NCBI RefSeq assembly: GCF_024124375.1
Contig: NZ_JAMXRZ010000018.1
Location: 1-46,949 of the forward strand
Direction: 5' to 3'
DNA from: Klenkia sp. PcliD-1-E
GTDB lineage: Bacteria; Actinomycetota; Actinomycetes; Mycobacteriales; Geodermatophilaceae
Length of the DNA: 46,949 bases
Shown: positions 1 to 7,877 of the stretch, in pieces
Layout: each line of letters begins with the position of its first letter
How positions within the stretch are numbered: position 1 is the first letter of the stretch
Notes under the pieces: model-generated
What the model was told of the DNA's origin: nothing
Database searches by the model: none
Seen by the model: only the letters and a program-made list of their open reading frames with translations
Position numbers and translations under genes: made by a program

Positions 1-104
1 GTGGGGTAAGGCCCCCGCCCAGACCAGCGGGTTGATAGGCCGGAAGTGGAAGCACAGCAATGTGTGGAGCTGACCGGTACTAATAGGCCGAGGACTTGAC
101 TTAC
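1..104 (+). rRNA. rrl: 23S ribosomal RNA, 3' end only
   Basis: The first ~104 bases carry the conserved end of bacterial 23S rRNA, including the GGTACTAATAGGCCGAGGACTTG stretch (about 86-108 region, key part CTAATAGGCCGAGG) just before the mature 3' end. The gene is cut by the window start. The exact 3' end is estimated to within a few bases. A 5S gene follows after a ~130-base spacer, as in a normal rrn operon. Confidence 0.95.
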
Positions 105-151
105 CCAACACACGCCCAAGCACCATCAAGTCGTGTCTCGCGTCCACTGTG

Positions 152-217
152 CGGTTCTGAAAGAACCGAACACCCCCCAACACCAATCCGGGACAATCCG
201 GGGTGACCGTGTTGGGG
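152..217 (+). other. 23S-5S spacer with two hairpins (rRNA processing region)
   Basis: The spacer between 23S and 5S holds a small hairpin (CGGTTC 152-157 pairing GAACCG 163-168) and a longer perfect 9-bp stem, CCCCAACAC (175-183) with GTGTTGGGG (209-217), closing a 25-nt loop. Such stems in rrn spacers are usual entry sites for processing ribonucleases. No tRNA gene is seen in the spacer. Confidence 0.55.
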
Positions 218-236
218 TCCGGTCAACTTTCACAGC

Positions 237-353
237 GTTACGGCGGTCATGGCGAGAGGGAAACGCCCGGTCTCATTCCGAACCCGGAAGCTAAGCCTCT
301 CAGCGCCGATGGTACTGCCCGGGGGACCGGGTGGGAGAGTAGGACACCGCCGG
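237..353 (+). rRNA. rrf: 5S ribosomal RNA
   Basis: The sequence begins GTTACGGCGGTCATGGCGAG and contains the conserved loop segments ATTCCGAACCCGGAAGCTAAG and CTCAGCGCCGATGGTACTGC, ending with CGCCGGAC, which pairs with the 5' end to close helix I. The length of 117 nt is normal for an actinobacterial 5S rRNA. Confidence 0.96.
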
Positions 354-363
354 ACACCATTCC

Positions 364-401
364 CAGAACGGGGTCACAGCAACCGCTGTGACCCCGTTCT
401 G
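364..401 (+). terminator. rrn operon terminator
   Basis: Perfect 17-bp inverted repeat: arm 364-380, loop AACC (381-384), arm 385-401. It starts 11 bases after the 5S gene. There is no long T-run, which is common for strong actinobacterial terminators. It separates the rrn operon from the convergent DUF2461 gene. Confidence 0.9.
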
Positions 402-430
402 TGCGTTCGATGAGCATTCCGCCGGAATGG

Positions 431-1096
431 TCATCGGCGGCGGTCCGGCGGCGCGGTCGTCGCGCCGACGTTGTCGGCCAGCCACTGGTTCAACGGCACG
501 AGCGCCCGCCACGTCGAGCGCACCCGGTCGACGACCTCGCGGCTGTCCATCCAGTCCTCCGGCGTCCACTGCCGACCGCCGTGGATGCTGCGATGCCGCA
601 GCAGGTCGGCGCGCGGGTGGTCTGCGTCGTAGCCCCGCGGTGTTCGGGTGAGCCGGTGGCCGTCCAGGTCGATCCCCGCGGCGGTCAGGTCGTCGGCGAC
701 GGCCTGCAGCCGCGGCCCCTGGACGTCGTCGTCCACGGCTCGTCGGTAGCGCTCGACCTGGTCGGGCTGCAGGCGCCAGCTACCACCGGCCACCCGCAAC
801 CCGTCGGCGGAGATCTCGACGTACCAGGCCCCCACGCCCGCCCCCTCCGGGTGCAGCACGGCCCCCTGGTGCGTCTTGTACGGCGTCTTGTCCTTGGCGA
901 ACCGCACGTCACGGTAGGGCCGGAACAGCTTGGCCGGCCCGAACTCCGGCACGAGCTCGTCGACCAGCGCCTGCATCGGCGCGCGGACGTGCGTGTCGTA
1001 GGCGGCCTTGTGCTCGGTCCAGTACGACTTGCTGTTGTCCGCCTCGAGGCCCTCGTAGAAGACCAGGCCCTCGTCGGGGAAGCCGGTGAAGCTCAT
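431..1096 (-). CDS. DUF2461 family protein (TIGR02453)
   Basis: A 221-residue protein starting MSFTGFPDEGLVFYEGLEADN. It shows the DUF2461 signature: an N-terminal GF(P)..L.F...L..NN-like segment, then KLFRPYRDVRFAKDKTPYKTH (about residues 56-76) and the conserved GAWYVEIS strand. The length fits the family (about 210-230). The biochemical function is not established. The ATG overlaps the stop of the upstream GNAT gene (ATGA at 1093-1096), so the two are probably translated in a coupled way. A much longer open frame runs upstream in the same frame but lies over the GNAT gene, so the internal ATG is preferred. Confidence 0.88.
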   Translation of the reverse strand: MSFTGFPDEGLVFYEGLEADNSKSYWTEHKAAYDTHVRAPMQALVDELVPEFGPAKLFRPYRDVRFAKDKTPYKTHQGAVLHPEGAGVGAWYVEISADGLRVAGGSWRLQPDQVERYRRAVDDDVQGPRLQAVADDLTAAGIDLDGHRLTRTPRGYDADHPRADLLRHRSIHGGRQWTPEDWMDSREVVDRVRSTWRALVPLNQWLADNVGATTAPPDRRR

Positions 1097-1665
1097 CCCA
1101 GCCCTTCGTCGTCGCCCAGCAGCACGTGCCACCGGTGCTCGTGGATGGTGGTGGTCCCCGCGTCCAGCATCCGGGACCAGCCGTCGGGTGCCCAGCCCGC
1201 GGACTCCAGGAAACGCGAGGTGACCGGGTCCTCCCGGGGCACCCACATCTGCAGCCGGCGCACCCCGGTCGGCGCCAGCAGGTCGACCGCCGCGGCCACC
1301 AGCCTGCTGCCGTGCCCGCGCCGGCCCCACCGCGGCTCCACCAGCAGGGCGGTCACCTCGGTCGACGGGCCGTCGGGCGAGGCGGGTTCCTCGGGGGTCA
1401 CCTCCGCCGGCCCGTGCGCCATGAACCCCACCGCCGTCCCGCCGTCCAGCGCCACGAGCACGCCGTGCGCCGGGGTCGGCGGGCTGGTCAGCGACGCCTC
1501 CCACCCGGCGGTGACCGCTGCGTCGTCCCAGTCGTCGAGCACCGCGGCCGGCAGCACCGACCGGTAGGCCGTGCGCCAGGCGATGCCCTGGACCCGTGCG
1601 ATGTCGGCGGCGTCGGCCGGGACGGCCGGCCGTACCGAGGACTCCGCCCGACCGGTCAGCTGCAC
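1093..1665 (-). CDS. GNAT family N-acetyltransferase
   Basis: A 190-residue protein of the GCN5-related acetyltransferase fold. The N-terminal VRPAVPADAADIARVQGIAWRTAY motif matches beta1/alpha1 of GNATs, and the acetyl-CoA pyrophosphate loop is visible as RRGHGS (residues 115-120) after the ALLVEP strand. The substrate cannot be told from sequence. It starts with GTG preceded by a GGTGGAG ribosome-binding sequence, and lies divergent from the YcaQ-type gene across 60 bp. It is first gene of a two-gene unit with DUF2461. Confidence 0.88.
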   Translation of the reverse strand: MQLTGRAESSVRPAVPADAADIARVQGIAWRTAYRSVLPAAVLDDWDDAAVTAGWEASLTSPPTPAHGVLVALDGGTAVGFMAHGPAEVTPEEPASPDGPSTEVTALLVEPRWGRRGHGSRLVAAAVDLLAPTGVRRLQMWVPREDPVTSRFLESAGWAPDGWSRMLDAGTTTIHEHRWHVLLGDDEGLG

Positions 1666-1725
1666 CGTGGCTCCACCCGCAGCACCCTAGGCGGGTTGTC
1701 GGTGCTGCGGTGCAGGATCGCGGAC

Positions 1726-2940
1726 GTGCACCGCCTGCCCCCGGTCGACCGCCTCGCGGCCCCGCTCGCCCGTCGCATCGCCCTGGCCGCCCAGGGCCTG
1801 GCCGACGGGCGGCCGGCCGCTGCCGCGGGGACGCGCCAGCTGCGCGGCCTCGTCGACCGGTTGGCGGTCGTCCAGATCGACTCTGTGAACGTGCTGTCCC
1901 GGTCGCACTACCTGCCCGCGTTCAGCCGGCTGGGCGGCTACCGACACGCCGACCTCGACCGGCTGCACCACCCGCGGCACGACGTGTTCGAGTACTGGGC
2001 GCACGAGGCGTCCTACCTGCCGGTCCGGCTGCACCCGTTCCTCCGGTGGCGGATGGCGGCGGCCGAGCAGCACGCCTGGGGTTCCATGCTGCGCGTGCAG
2101 CGGGAACGCCCCGAGTACGTCGCCGACCTCCTCGACCGGGTCCGCGACGGCGGGCCGCTCAAGGCCTCCGAACTCGGCGAGCAGCGGCCCAGCACGCCCG
2201 GGCAGATGTGGAACTGGCACCCGGGCAAGGCCGCCCTGGAGTACCTGTTCTACGTCGGTGCGCTCACCGCCCGGTCCCGCACCGCCGGGTTCGAGCGGGT
2301 CTACGACCTCACCGAGCGCGTGCTGCCCGCCGCGGTGCTCGCCACCCCGACCCCGCCCCGGCCCGACGCGGTGCGGGAGCTGGTGCGCACCGCCTCCCGG
2401 GCCCTGGGCGTGGCCACCGAGACCGACCTGCGCGACTACTTCCGGCTGCCCGTCGCCGACGCCCGCACCGCCGTCGCCGAACTGGCCGAGGCCGGTGAGC
2501 TGCTGCCCGTGGAGGTCGAGGGCTGGGACCGCCCCGCCTGGCTCGACCCCGCCGCCCGCCGGCCCCGGTGGGCCCGCGCCCGGGCGCTGCTGTCGCCGTT
2601 CGACTCGCTGGTCTGGGAGCGGCCGCGGGTGGAGCGGCTGTGGGGCTTCCGGTACCGGCTGGAGATCTACACGCCCGCGGCGCAGCGCGTGCACGGCTAC
2701 TACGTGCTGCCGTTCCTGCTCGGCGACCGGCTCGTCGCCCGCGTCGACCTCAAGGCCGACCGGCAGGCCGGTGTCCTGCGGGTGCAGGCCGCGCACGGCG
2801 AGGCGCCGCAGCCCGACCCCGAGGTGGCCGAGGAGCTCGTTGCCGAGCTCGAGCTGCTCGCCGGGTGGCTCGGCCTGTCCGAGGTGCAGGTCGCCGACCG
2901 CGGTGACCTTGCGCCGCTGCTGAGCGCGGCGGTCGGCTGA
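1726..2940 (+). CDS. winged-helix DNA glycosylase, YcaQ/AlkX-like (HTH_42)
   Basis: 404 residues. The N-terminal part carries LVDRLAVVQIDSVNVLSRSHYLPAFSRLG, the hallmark of the HTH_42 (COG3214) family, followed by YWAHEASYLP, another conserved block. The Q50-I51-D52 triplet corresponds to the Q-hydrophobic-D catalytic motif of the YcaQ subgroup, whose E. coli member removes alkylated bases and unhooks interstrand crosslinks; AlkZ proteins have QxQ instead. The GTG start at 1726 is chosen because AGGA (1714-1717) lies 8 nt upstream; in-frame TTG 1696 and GTG 1702 are alternatives. The stop codon abuts the stop of the convergent DUF4097 gene with no gap. Cellular substrate is inferred from the family. 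Confidence 0.86.
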   Translation: MHRLPPVDRLAAPLARRIALAAQGLADGRPAAAAGTRQLRGLVDRLAVVQIDSVNVLSRSHYLPAFSRLGGYRHADLDRLHHPRHDVFEYWAHEASYLPVRLHPFLRWRMAAAEQHAWGSMLRVQRERPEYVADLLDRVRDGGPLKASELGEQRPSTPGQMWNWHPGKAALEYLFYVGALTARSRTAGFERVYDLTERVLPAAVLATPTPPRPDAVRELVRTASRALGVATETDLRDYFRLPVADARTAVAELAEAGELLPVEVEGWDRPAWLDPAARRPRWARARALLSPFDSLVWERPRVERLWGFRYRLEIYTPAAQRVHGYYVLPFLLGDRLVARVDLKADRQAGVLRVQAAHGEAPQPDPEVAEELVAELELLAGWLGLSEVQVADRGDLAPLLSAAVG

Positions 2941-3750
2941 TCAGCCCGCCCGGCGCAGCCGCAGGTCGCCCGACACGGAGCGCATCCGCACGGTCAGCGC
3001 GGCGGTGCCGTCCCCGGCCTCCCCGTCGGCGTCCTCGGAGGAGAGCTGGGAGTCCAGCCGACCGCTGACCGTCTGCAGGTCCAGCCACAGCCGCAGGCCC
3101 GGGGCCACCGCGACGGTCGCGTCGCCGGAGACGGTGCGCAGCGCCACCTCGCCGTCGCCGACCCGGCCCACGGAGACGTCGCCGGAGGCGGTGGAGACCT
3201 CGACGTCCCCGTCCACCGTGCCGAGGACGACGTCGCCGGATGCGGTGGTCGCGGTGGTCGACCCCGCGACGGTGTCGACCCGGACGTCCCCGGACGCCGA
3301 CCGGACCGCGGCGTCGCCGGACACCGTGCCCGCCTGCAGGTCACCGCTGGCGGTGCGGACGGCGAGCCCGGTGCACTCCTCCACGCGCAGATCGCCGCTG
3401 GCGGTGGTGGCGTCCAGGTCGCCCCAGGGACCGCGGACGGTCGTCGCGGCCGACGCCGTCGCGACGGTGAGCGGGCACCCGGCCGGCGCGGTGGCGGTGA
3501 CGGCGAACCGCGGGCTGGACAGCAGTCGGGAGGGCGGGACGGCGACCACCAGGCGGCCCGGTGCCCCGTCGAGGTACTGCACGGTGACCTCGTCGAGCAG
3601 CTCCTCGGCGGCACTGTTGAGCGCCTCCAGGTCGACCGACAGCGTGCTGGCGCCGTCGACGGCGGTCACCAGCACCGAGCCGGCGGTGTTGCGCACCTCG
3701 ACGGCGGGGGCGGGGCCGGTGACGGCGAAGGTCTCGCGGCGGACGGGCAT
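2941..3750 (-). CDS. DUF4097 family beta-strand repeat protein
   Basis: A 269-residue protein made largely of short repeats with the pattern T-A-S-G-D-(L/V)-x-V (at least eight copies between about residues 115 and 265), typical of the DUF4097 right-handed beta-helix or beta-strand repeat family. It has no signal peptide or membrane segment, so it is predicted cytoplasmic. Molecular role is unknown. GAGGAG sits 7 nt before the ATG. It is the last gene of a three-gene minus-strand unit, only 15 bp after the ribbon-helix-helix protein, a pairing common in actinobacteria. Confidence 0.9.
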   Translation of the reverse strand: MPVRRETFAVTGPAPAVEVRNTAGSVLVTAVDGASTLSVDLEALNSAAEELLDEVTVQYLDGAPGRLVVAVPPSRLLSSPRFAVTATAPAGCPLTVATASAATTVRGPWGDLDATTASGDLRVEECTGLAVRTASGDLQAGTVSGDAAVRSASGDVRVDTVAGSTTATTASGDVVLGTVDGDVEVSTASGDVSVGRVGDGEVALRTVSGDATVAVAPGLRLWLDLQTVSGRLDSQLSSEDADGEAGDGTAALTVRMRSVSGDLRLRRAG

Positions 3751-3765
3751 GGCGTGCTCCTCGGG

Positions 3766-4248
3766 TCAGCTGCGGGCCCAGCCGGTCATCCGGCGGCCCG
3801 GCCCCGAGCGCGGGGCGGTGGGGGGTGGTGCCTGCAGGCCGGTGGCGACGGCGCGCACCAGCCAGGTGTTGAGCGAGACGCCGGCAGCAGCTGCCGCGGC
3901 GTCCGCGCGGGCCTTCAGCGACTCCGGCAGCCGCAGGCTGATCCGGGCCACGGCCTCGTCGTCGTCCGGGGGCGCCGTGGGCTCGGCGGGTGCCGCGGCG
4001 TGGGCCGCGGACCGGGTGACCACGACCTCGGGGTCGCGGCCGCGGACGACGACGTCGACGGCGGTGTCGTCCAGCTCCGCGGTGACCTCGGCAGCCATGG
4101 CGGCCAGGGCGTCGGTGACGGCGAGCCGCACGGCGGGCTCGAGGGTGTCGGCGAGCAGCCCGGCGGTGGCCTGCGTCTGCTCGGTGCCGGCGGCCGCCGT
4201 CGCCTGCAGGTGGGCGCGGAGGGCGTCGACGTACTGGCTGAGGTCCAT
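3766..4248 (-). CDS. ribbon-helix-helix (HicB/Arc-like) DNA-binding protein
   Basis: A 160-residue protein. The C-terminal third, EAVARISLRLPESLKARADAAAAAAGVSLNTWLVRAVATGL (about residues 98-138), is a clear ribbon-helix-helix domain: the RISLRLP beta strand, then two helices with the SLNTWLVRA signature shared with HicB-type antitoxins. The N-terminal ~70 residues are helical (MDLSQYVDALRAHLQATAA...) and of unknown fold. It sits between a 44-residue ORF and the DUF4097 gene. No HicA-like toxin is adjacent, so a repressor or regulator of its own unit is more likely than a classical antitoxin. Confidence 0.82.
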   Translation of the reverse strand: MDLSQYVDALRAHLQATAAAGTEQTQATAGLLADTLEPAVRLAVTDALAAMAAEVTAELDDTAVDVVVRGRDPEVVVTRSAAHAAAPAEPTAPPDDDEAVARISLRLPESLKARADAAAAAAGVSLNTWLVRAVATGLQAPPPTAPRSGPGRRMTGWARS

Positions 4249-4264
4249 GCGGTGGTCCTGCGGG

Positions 4265-4399
4265 TCAGCCCAGCCGGTGGCGGTCGGCGGGCCGGCGCCG
4301 CCAGGGGGAGAGCAGGCGGGCGACGTCGCGGTCGTGGGTGCGGGTGGGGCGCCGGTGGAGCTGGCTGCGCAGCTCCTCGACGTAGGGGTCCGATGTCAT
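4265..4399 (-). CDS. small ORF, 44 residues, unknown function
   Basis: Reads MTSDPYVEELRSQLHRRPTR... and ends ...ADRHRLG. I do not recognise the family. Support: 43 of 44 sense codons end in G or C, it lies 16 bp upstream of the ribbon-helix-helix gene in the same direction, and a CACAGT hexamer lies exactly 6 nt before the ATG, matching the leaderless promoter layout seen elsewhere in the window. The product is very basic (about 12 Arg, 4 His) and has no membrane segment. It could bind nucleic acid or a partner protein; that is inference only. Confidence 0.6.
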   Translation of the reverse strand: MTSDPYVEELRSQLHRRPTRTHDRDVARLLSPWRRRPADRHRLG

Positions 4400-4403
4400 G
4401 ACA

Positions 4404-4447
4404 CCACTGTGGCATCACCGTGGCGTCATGGCAACACCACGGTGGTG
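4404..4447. promoter_or_regulatory. divergent promoter region with clustered CAC-N-GTG palindromes
   Basis: Between the 44-residue ORF and thyX lie three palindromes of the same type: CCACtGTGG (4404-4412), CACcGTG (4416-4422) and CACCACgGTGGTG (4435-4447). The first overlaps the CACAGT -10 of the small-ORF unit. Short, closely spaced inverted repeats like these are typical targets of ribbon-helix-helix repressors, so autoregulation by the protein at 3766-4248 is plausible. Confidence 0.45.
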
Positions 4448-4462
4448 CTCCGGCGACAGCCG

Positions 4463-4479
4463 TACGCTCGGTGACCGTG
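4463..4479 (+). promoter_or_regulatory. leaderless promoter of thyX
   Basis: The -10 hexamer TACGCT (4463-4468) is followed after 8 nt by GTG 4477. An in-frame GTG at 4471 is too close to the -10 to be in the transcript, which decides the start. Confidence 0.5.
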
Positions 4480-5229
4480 CCCGACATCGCGCCGCTGACG
4501 GTCCAGGTCGTCGCCCAGTCGCAGTTCACGCCGCCGTCCGACGTCCCGTGGAGCACCGACGCCGACGGCGGCCAGGCCCTGGCCGAGTTCGCCGGCCGCG
4601 CCTGCTACCAGTCCTGGGACAAGCCCAACCCGGCCACCGCCACCAACGCCGGTTACCTGCGGCACATCCTCGAGGTGGGCCACCTGTCGGTCCTCGAGCA
4701 CGGCTCGGTGTCGATGTACCTCACCGGGGTCTCCCGCTCGCTCACCCACGAGCTGGTGCGGCACCGGCACTTCTCGTTCAGCCAGCTGTCCCAGCGCTAC
4801 GTCCCCGAGGGCGACGCCGCCTTCGTCGAGCCCGACGTCGTCGCCGACGACCCCGAGCTGCACCGGCTGTTCACCGACGCGGTGGAGACCTCCCGGCTGG
4901 CATACGGCGCGCTGCTCGCCGGGCTGGAGGCGCGCTTGGCCGACGTCCCCCACGCCACGCTGCGCCGCAAGCAGGCCCGGCAGGCCGCCCGCGCGGTGCT
5001 GCCCAACGCCACCGAGACCCGCATCGTGGTCACCGGCAACTACCGTGCCTGGCGGCACTTCGTGGCGATGCGGGCCAGCGAGCACGCGGACGTCGAGATC
5101 CGCGACCTCGCCGTCCGCTGCCTGGAGGAGCTGCAGCGGGTTGCCGGCAACGTGTTCGGCGACTTCCGCATCAGCACCCTCGCCGACGGGTCGAGGGTCG
5201 CCGCCAGCCCGCTGGTGGGTGAGGGCTGA
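4477..5229 (+). CDS. thyX: flavin-dependent thymidylate synthase ThyX
   Basis: A 250-residue protein that makes dTMP from dUMP with methylene-tetrahydrofolate, NADPH and FAD. The ThyX signature RHRX7S is seen exactly as R95-H96-R97 through S105 ([11 protein letters not shown]), followed by QRYV. Other family blocks are [17 protein letters not shown] and the FAD-binding [18 protein letters not shown]. Length and order are normal for an actinobacterial ThyX. GTG 4477 is preferred on promoter spacing; GTG 4471 is the alternative. It precedes dapA by 39 bp, as in mycobacteria and streptomycetes, but dapA has its own promoter. Confidence 0.97.
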   Translation: MPDIAPLTVQVVAQSQFTPPSDVPWSTDADGGQALAEFAGRACYQSWDKPNPATATNAGYLRHILEVGHLSVLEHGSVSMYLTGVSRSLTHELVRHRHFSFSQLSQRYVPEGDAAFVEPDVVADDPELHRLFTDAVETSRLAYGALLAGLEARLADVPHATLRRKQARQAARAVLPNATETRIVVTGNYRAWRHFVAMRASEHADVEIRDLAVRCLEELQRVAGNVFGDFRISTLADGSRVAASPLVGEG

Positions 5230-5255
5230 TCCCGGTGGCGCGTCCCGGCGCTGGG

Positions 5256-5271
5256 TAGGTTGGCGGGCATG
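5256..5271 (+). promoter_or_regulatory. leaderless promoter of dapA
   Basis: TAGGTT (5256-5261), then 7 nt, then ATG 5269. No Shine-Dalgarno sequence is present in front of this ATG, which fits a leaderless transcript. Confidence 0.55.
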
Positions 5272-6177
5272 ACCGCGCGCACCGCCGACCCCGCCCGCCC
5301 CTTCGGCCGGGTGCTCACCGCGATGGTCACCCCGTTCACCGCAGACGGGTCGGTCGACCTCGCGGGCGCCCAGGAGCTCGCCGCGCACCTGGTCGACCGC
5401 GGCCGGCACGACGGCCTGGTGGTCAACGGGACGACGGGGGAGTCCCCGACGGTGTCGGACACCGAGCAGGTCGAGCTGCTGCGCGCCGTGCTCGACGCGG
5501 TCGGCGACCGCGCCGTGGTGGTGGCAGGCGCCGGCACCAACGACACCGCCCACTCCATCGAGAAGGCGCAGGCGGCCGAGCGGGCCGGCGCCCACGGCCT
5601 GCTGGTCGTGACCCCGTACTACAACCGGCCCACCCAGCGCGGCCTGCTCGCCCACTTCGGCGCCGTCGCCGACGCCACCGAGCTGCCGGTGATGCTCTAC
5701 GACATCCCGCCGCGGTCCCAGGTGCCCATCGCCGTCGACACCCTGGTCCGGCTGGCGGACAACCCGCGGATCGTCGCCGTCAAGGACGCCAAGGGGAATC
5801 TCAACGACGTCTCCTGGACCCTGGCCCGCACCGACCTCGCCTACTACAGCGGGGACGACGTGCTGAACCTGGCGCTGCTGGCGATCGGCGCCGTCGGGGT
5901 GGTCAGCGTCGTCGGCCACCTGGTCGGCCCGCAGCTGGCCGACCTCGTCGCCGCCGTCGAGGCCGGTGACCTGGTGCGGGCCCGGGCCGTCAACGACGCG
6001 CTGCTCCCGGTCTACGCCGGCGTCATGGGCGGCGGGCAGGGCGCGATGATGGTCAAGGCCGCGCTGCGCGGCCTGGGTCTGCCGGCCGGGCCGACCCGCC
6101 CGCCGCTGGTGGACGCCACCGAGGAGGAGGTCGCCGCGCTGCGCCGCGACCTGGCCGCGGCCGGCATCAGCTGGTGA
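5269..6177 (+). CDS. dapA: 4-hydroxy-tetrahydrodipicolinate synthase
   Basis: A 302-residue cytoplasmic TIM-barrel enzyme of lysine and diaminopimelate synthesis: condenses pyruvate with aspartate semialdehyde. Visible motifs are the N-terminal TAMVTPF, the GTTGESPT substrate loop, YYNRPTQRG containing the catalytic-triad Tyr, LYDIPPRS, and the Schiff-base lysine K172 in IVAVKDAKGN. Length is normal. The last codons overlap the start of RNase J (GTGA at 6174-6177), so rnj is probably translated by coupling. Confidence 0.97.
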   Translation: MTARTADPARPFGRVLTAMVTPFTADGSVDLAGAQELAAHLVDRGRHDGLVVNGTTGESPTVSDTEQVELLRAVLDAVGDRAVVVAGAGTNDTAHSIEKAQAAERAGAHGLLVVTPYYNRPTQRGLLAHFGAVADATELPVMLYDIPPRSQVPIAVDTLVRLADNPRIVAVKDAKGNLNDVSWTLARTDLAYYSGDDVLNLALLAIGAVGVVSVVGHLVGPQLADLVAAVEAGDLVRARAVNDALLPVYAGVMGGGQGAMMVKAALRGLGLPAGPTRPPLVDATEEEVAALRRDLAAAGISW

Positions 6178-7865
6178 CCGGCGCCCTGGCCACCCAGCTG
6201 CCCGCGCCCCCGCCGCTCCCGGCGGGCGCGCTGCGGGTGGTGGCGCTGGGAGGGCTGGGCGAGATCGGCCGCAACATGGCCGTGCTGGAGTTCGACGGCC
6301 GGCTGCTGGTCATCGACTGCGGGGTGCTGTTCCCCGAAGCCGAGCAGCCCGGCGTCGACCTGATCCTGCCCGACTTCTCGGTCATCGAGGACCGGCTCGA
6401 CGACGTCGAGGCCGTCGTCCTCACCCACGGGCACGAGGACCACATCGGCGCCGTGCCCTACCTGCTGCGGTTGCGTCCCGACATCCCGCTGGTCGGGTCC
6501 CGCTTCACCCTGGCGCTGGTCGCCGCCAAGCTGCGCGAGCACCGGATCACACCCGAGCTCGCCGAGGTGGCCGCCGGCGACACCCACCGGGCAGGCCCGT
6601 ACGACCTCGAGTTCGTCTGCGTCAACCACTCCATCCCCGACGCCCTCGCCGTCGCCGTGCACACCCCGGCCGGCACCCTGGTGCACACCGGCGACTTCAA
6701 GATGGACCAGCTGCCCCTCGACGGGAAGCTCACCGACCTCGGCGCGTTCGCCCGGCTCGGCACGGCCGGCATCGACCTGCTGCTGGCCGACTCCACCAAC
6801 GCCGAGGTGCCCGGCTTCGTCACCAGCGAGCGGTCCATCGGACCGGTGCTGGACGCCGTCTTCGCCGGCGCGCAGCAGCGGCTCATCGTGTCCAGCTTCG
6901 CCAGCCACGTGCACCGCATCCAGCAGGTGCTGGACTGCGCGGCCACGCACGGGCGGCGGGTGGCCCTGGTGGGCCGGTCGATGGTCCGCAACATGGGCGT
7001 CGCCCAGGAGCTGGGCCTGCTGCACGTCCCGCCCGGGCTGCTGGTGCCCCTCGACGAGGCGACGGCCATGCCGCCGGAGCAGGTCGTGCTGGTCAGCACC
7101 GGGTCGCAGGGCGAGCCGCTGAGCGCGCTGGGCCGGATGGCCGCCGGCACCCACGCCCACGTGACCATCACCCCCGGCGACACCGTCGTGCTGGCCAGCT
7201 CCCTGGTGCCGGGCAACGAGACGGCCGTCTACCGGGTCATCAACGGCCTGGCCCGGCTCGGCGCCACCGTGGTGCACAAGGAGACCGCCCGGGTGCACGT
7301 CTCCGGGCACGCCCCCGCCGGGGAGCTGCGGCTGCTGCTGCAGGTCACCCGGCCCCGGCACCTGATGCCGGTGCACGGTGAGTGGCGGCACCTGCGGGCC
7401 CACGCCGCCATCGCCGCCGAGGCAGGGCTGGCGACCGAGCAGGTGCTGCTGGCCGAGGACGGCGTCGTCGTCGACCTGGTCGACGGCCGCGCCACGGTGG
7501 TGGGCGCGGTGCCGATCGGCAACGTCTACGTCGACGGCCTGGCCGTCGGCGACGTGGGCGAGGAGTCGCTGCAGGCCCGGCGCATCCTCGGCGACGAGGG
7601 CTTCGTCGCCCTCACCGTCGTCGTCGAGCCGGCCACCGGCACCGTCGTGGCGCCCGTGCACCTGTCCTCGCGCGGGTTCTCCGACGACGCCGAGGCCTTC
7701 GCGCCCGCGGTCGCGCTGGTCGAGGAGGCGCTGCGCACCACCCTGGAGCAGGGGCCCGTCGACGCGCACCGGCTCGCGCAGGTGGTCCGTCGGACGGTGG
7801 GGAAGTGGGTCTCGGACACCTACCGCCGTCGCCCGATGATCATCCCCACCGTCCTGGAGGTCTGA
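6174..7865 (+). CDS. rnj: ribonuclease J
   Basis: A 563-residue metallo-beta-lactamase/beta-CASP ribonuclease acting in mRNA decay and rRNA maturation. The HxHxDH zinc motif is H85-G-H-E-D-H90 (VVLTHGHEDHIGA). The beta-CASP blocks follow: FKMDQ, LLADSTNAEVPG, FASHVHRIQQV, VSTGSQGEP and HVSGHAPAGEL, then RPRHLMPVHGEWRHL, and the C-terminal domain. The GTG start overlaps the dapA stop by 4 nt. The dapA-rnj pairing is conserved in actinobacteria. It ends at a large bidirectional hairpin facing the convergent S9 peptidase. Confidence 0.97.
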   Translation: MTGALATQLPAPPPLPAGALRVVALGGLGEIGRNMAVLEFDGRLLVIDCGVLFPEAEQPGVDLILPDFSVIEDRLDDVEAVVLTHGHEDHIGAVPYLLRLRPDIPLVGSRFTLALVAAKLREHRITPELAEVAAGDTHRAGPYDLEFVCVNHSIPDALAVAVHTPAGTLVHTGDFKMDQLPLDGKLTDLGAFARLGTAGIDLLLADSTNAEVPGFVTSERSIGPVLDAVFAGAQQRLIVSSFASHVHRIQQVLDCAATHGRRVALVGRSMVRNMGVAQELGLLHVPPGLLVPLDEATAMPPEQVVLVSTGSQGEPLSALGRMAAGTHAHVTITPGDTVVLASSLVPGNETAVYRVINGLARLGATVVHKETARVHVSGHAPAGELRLLLQVTRPRHLMPVHGEWRHLRAHAAIAAEAGLATEQVLLAEDGVVVDLVDGRATVVGAVPIGNVYVDGLAVGDVGEESLQARRILGDEGFVALTVVVEPATGTVVAPVHLSSRGFSDDAEAFAPAVALVEEALRTTLEQGPVDAHRLAQVVRRTVGKWVSDTYRRRPMIIPTVLEV

Positions 7866-7877
7866 CCCGCCGGACAC

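Noticed and set aside
203-391. A 62-codon frame over the 5S rRNA and terminator
   Set aside because: It lies on the 5S rRNA gene and has no family match.
2938-2943. TGATCA at zero-gap convergent stops (also 23444-23449 and 37922-37927) as a shared element
   Set aside because: Two TGA stops placed back to back produce TGATCA automatically; the recX copy is a hairpin arm. No further similarity flanks them.
3766-4399. Classical HicAB toxin-antitoxin locus
   Set aside because: Only the HicB-like DNA-binding part is present; the 44-residue ORF lacks the HicA dsRBD fold and catalytic His.
4420-4476. Longer thyX start at GTG 4420
   Set aside because: It lies upstream of the TACGCT -10 and inside the palindrome cluster; the extra residues are not ThyX-like.
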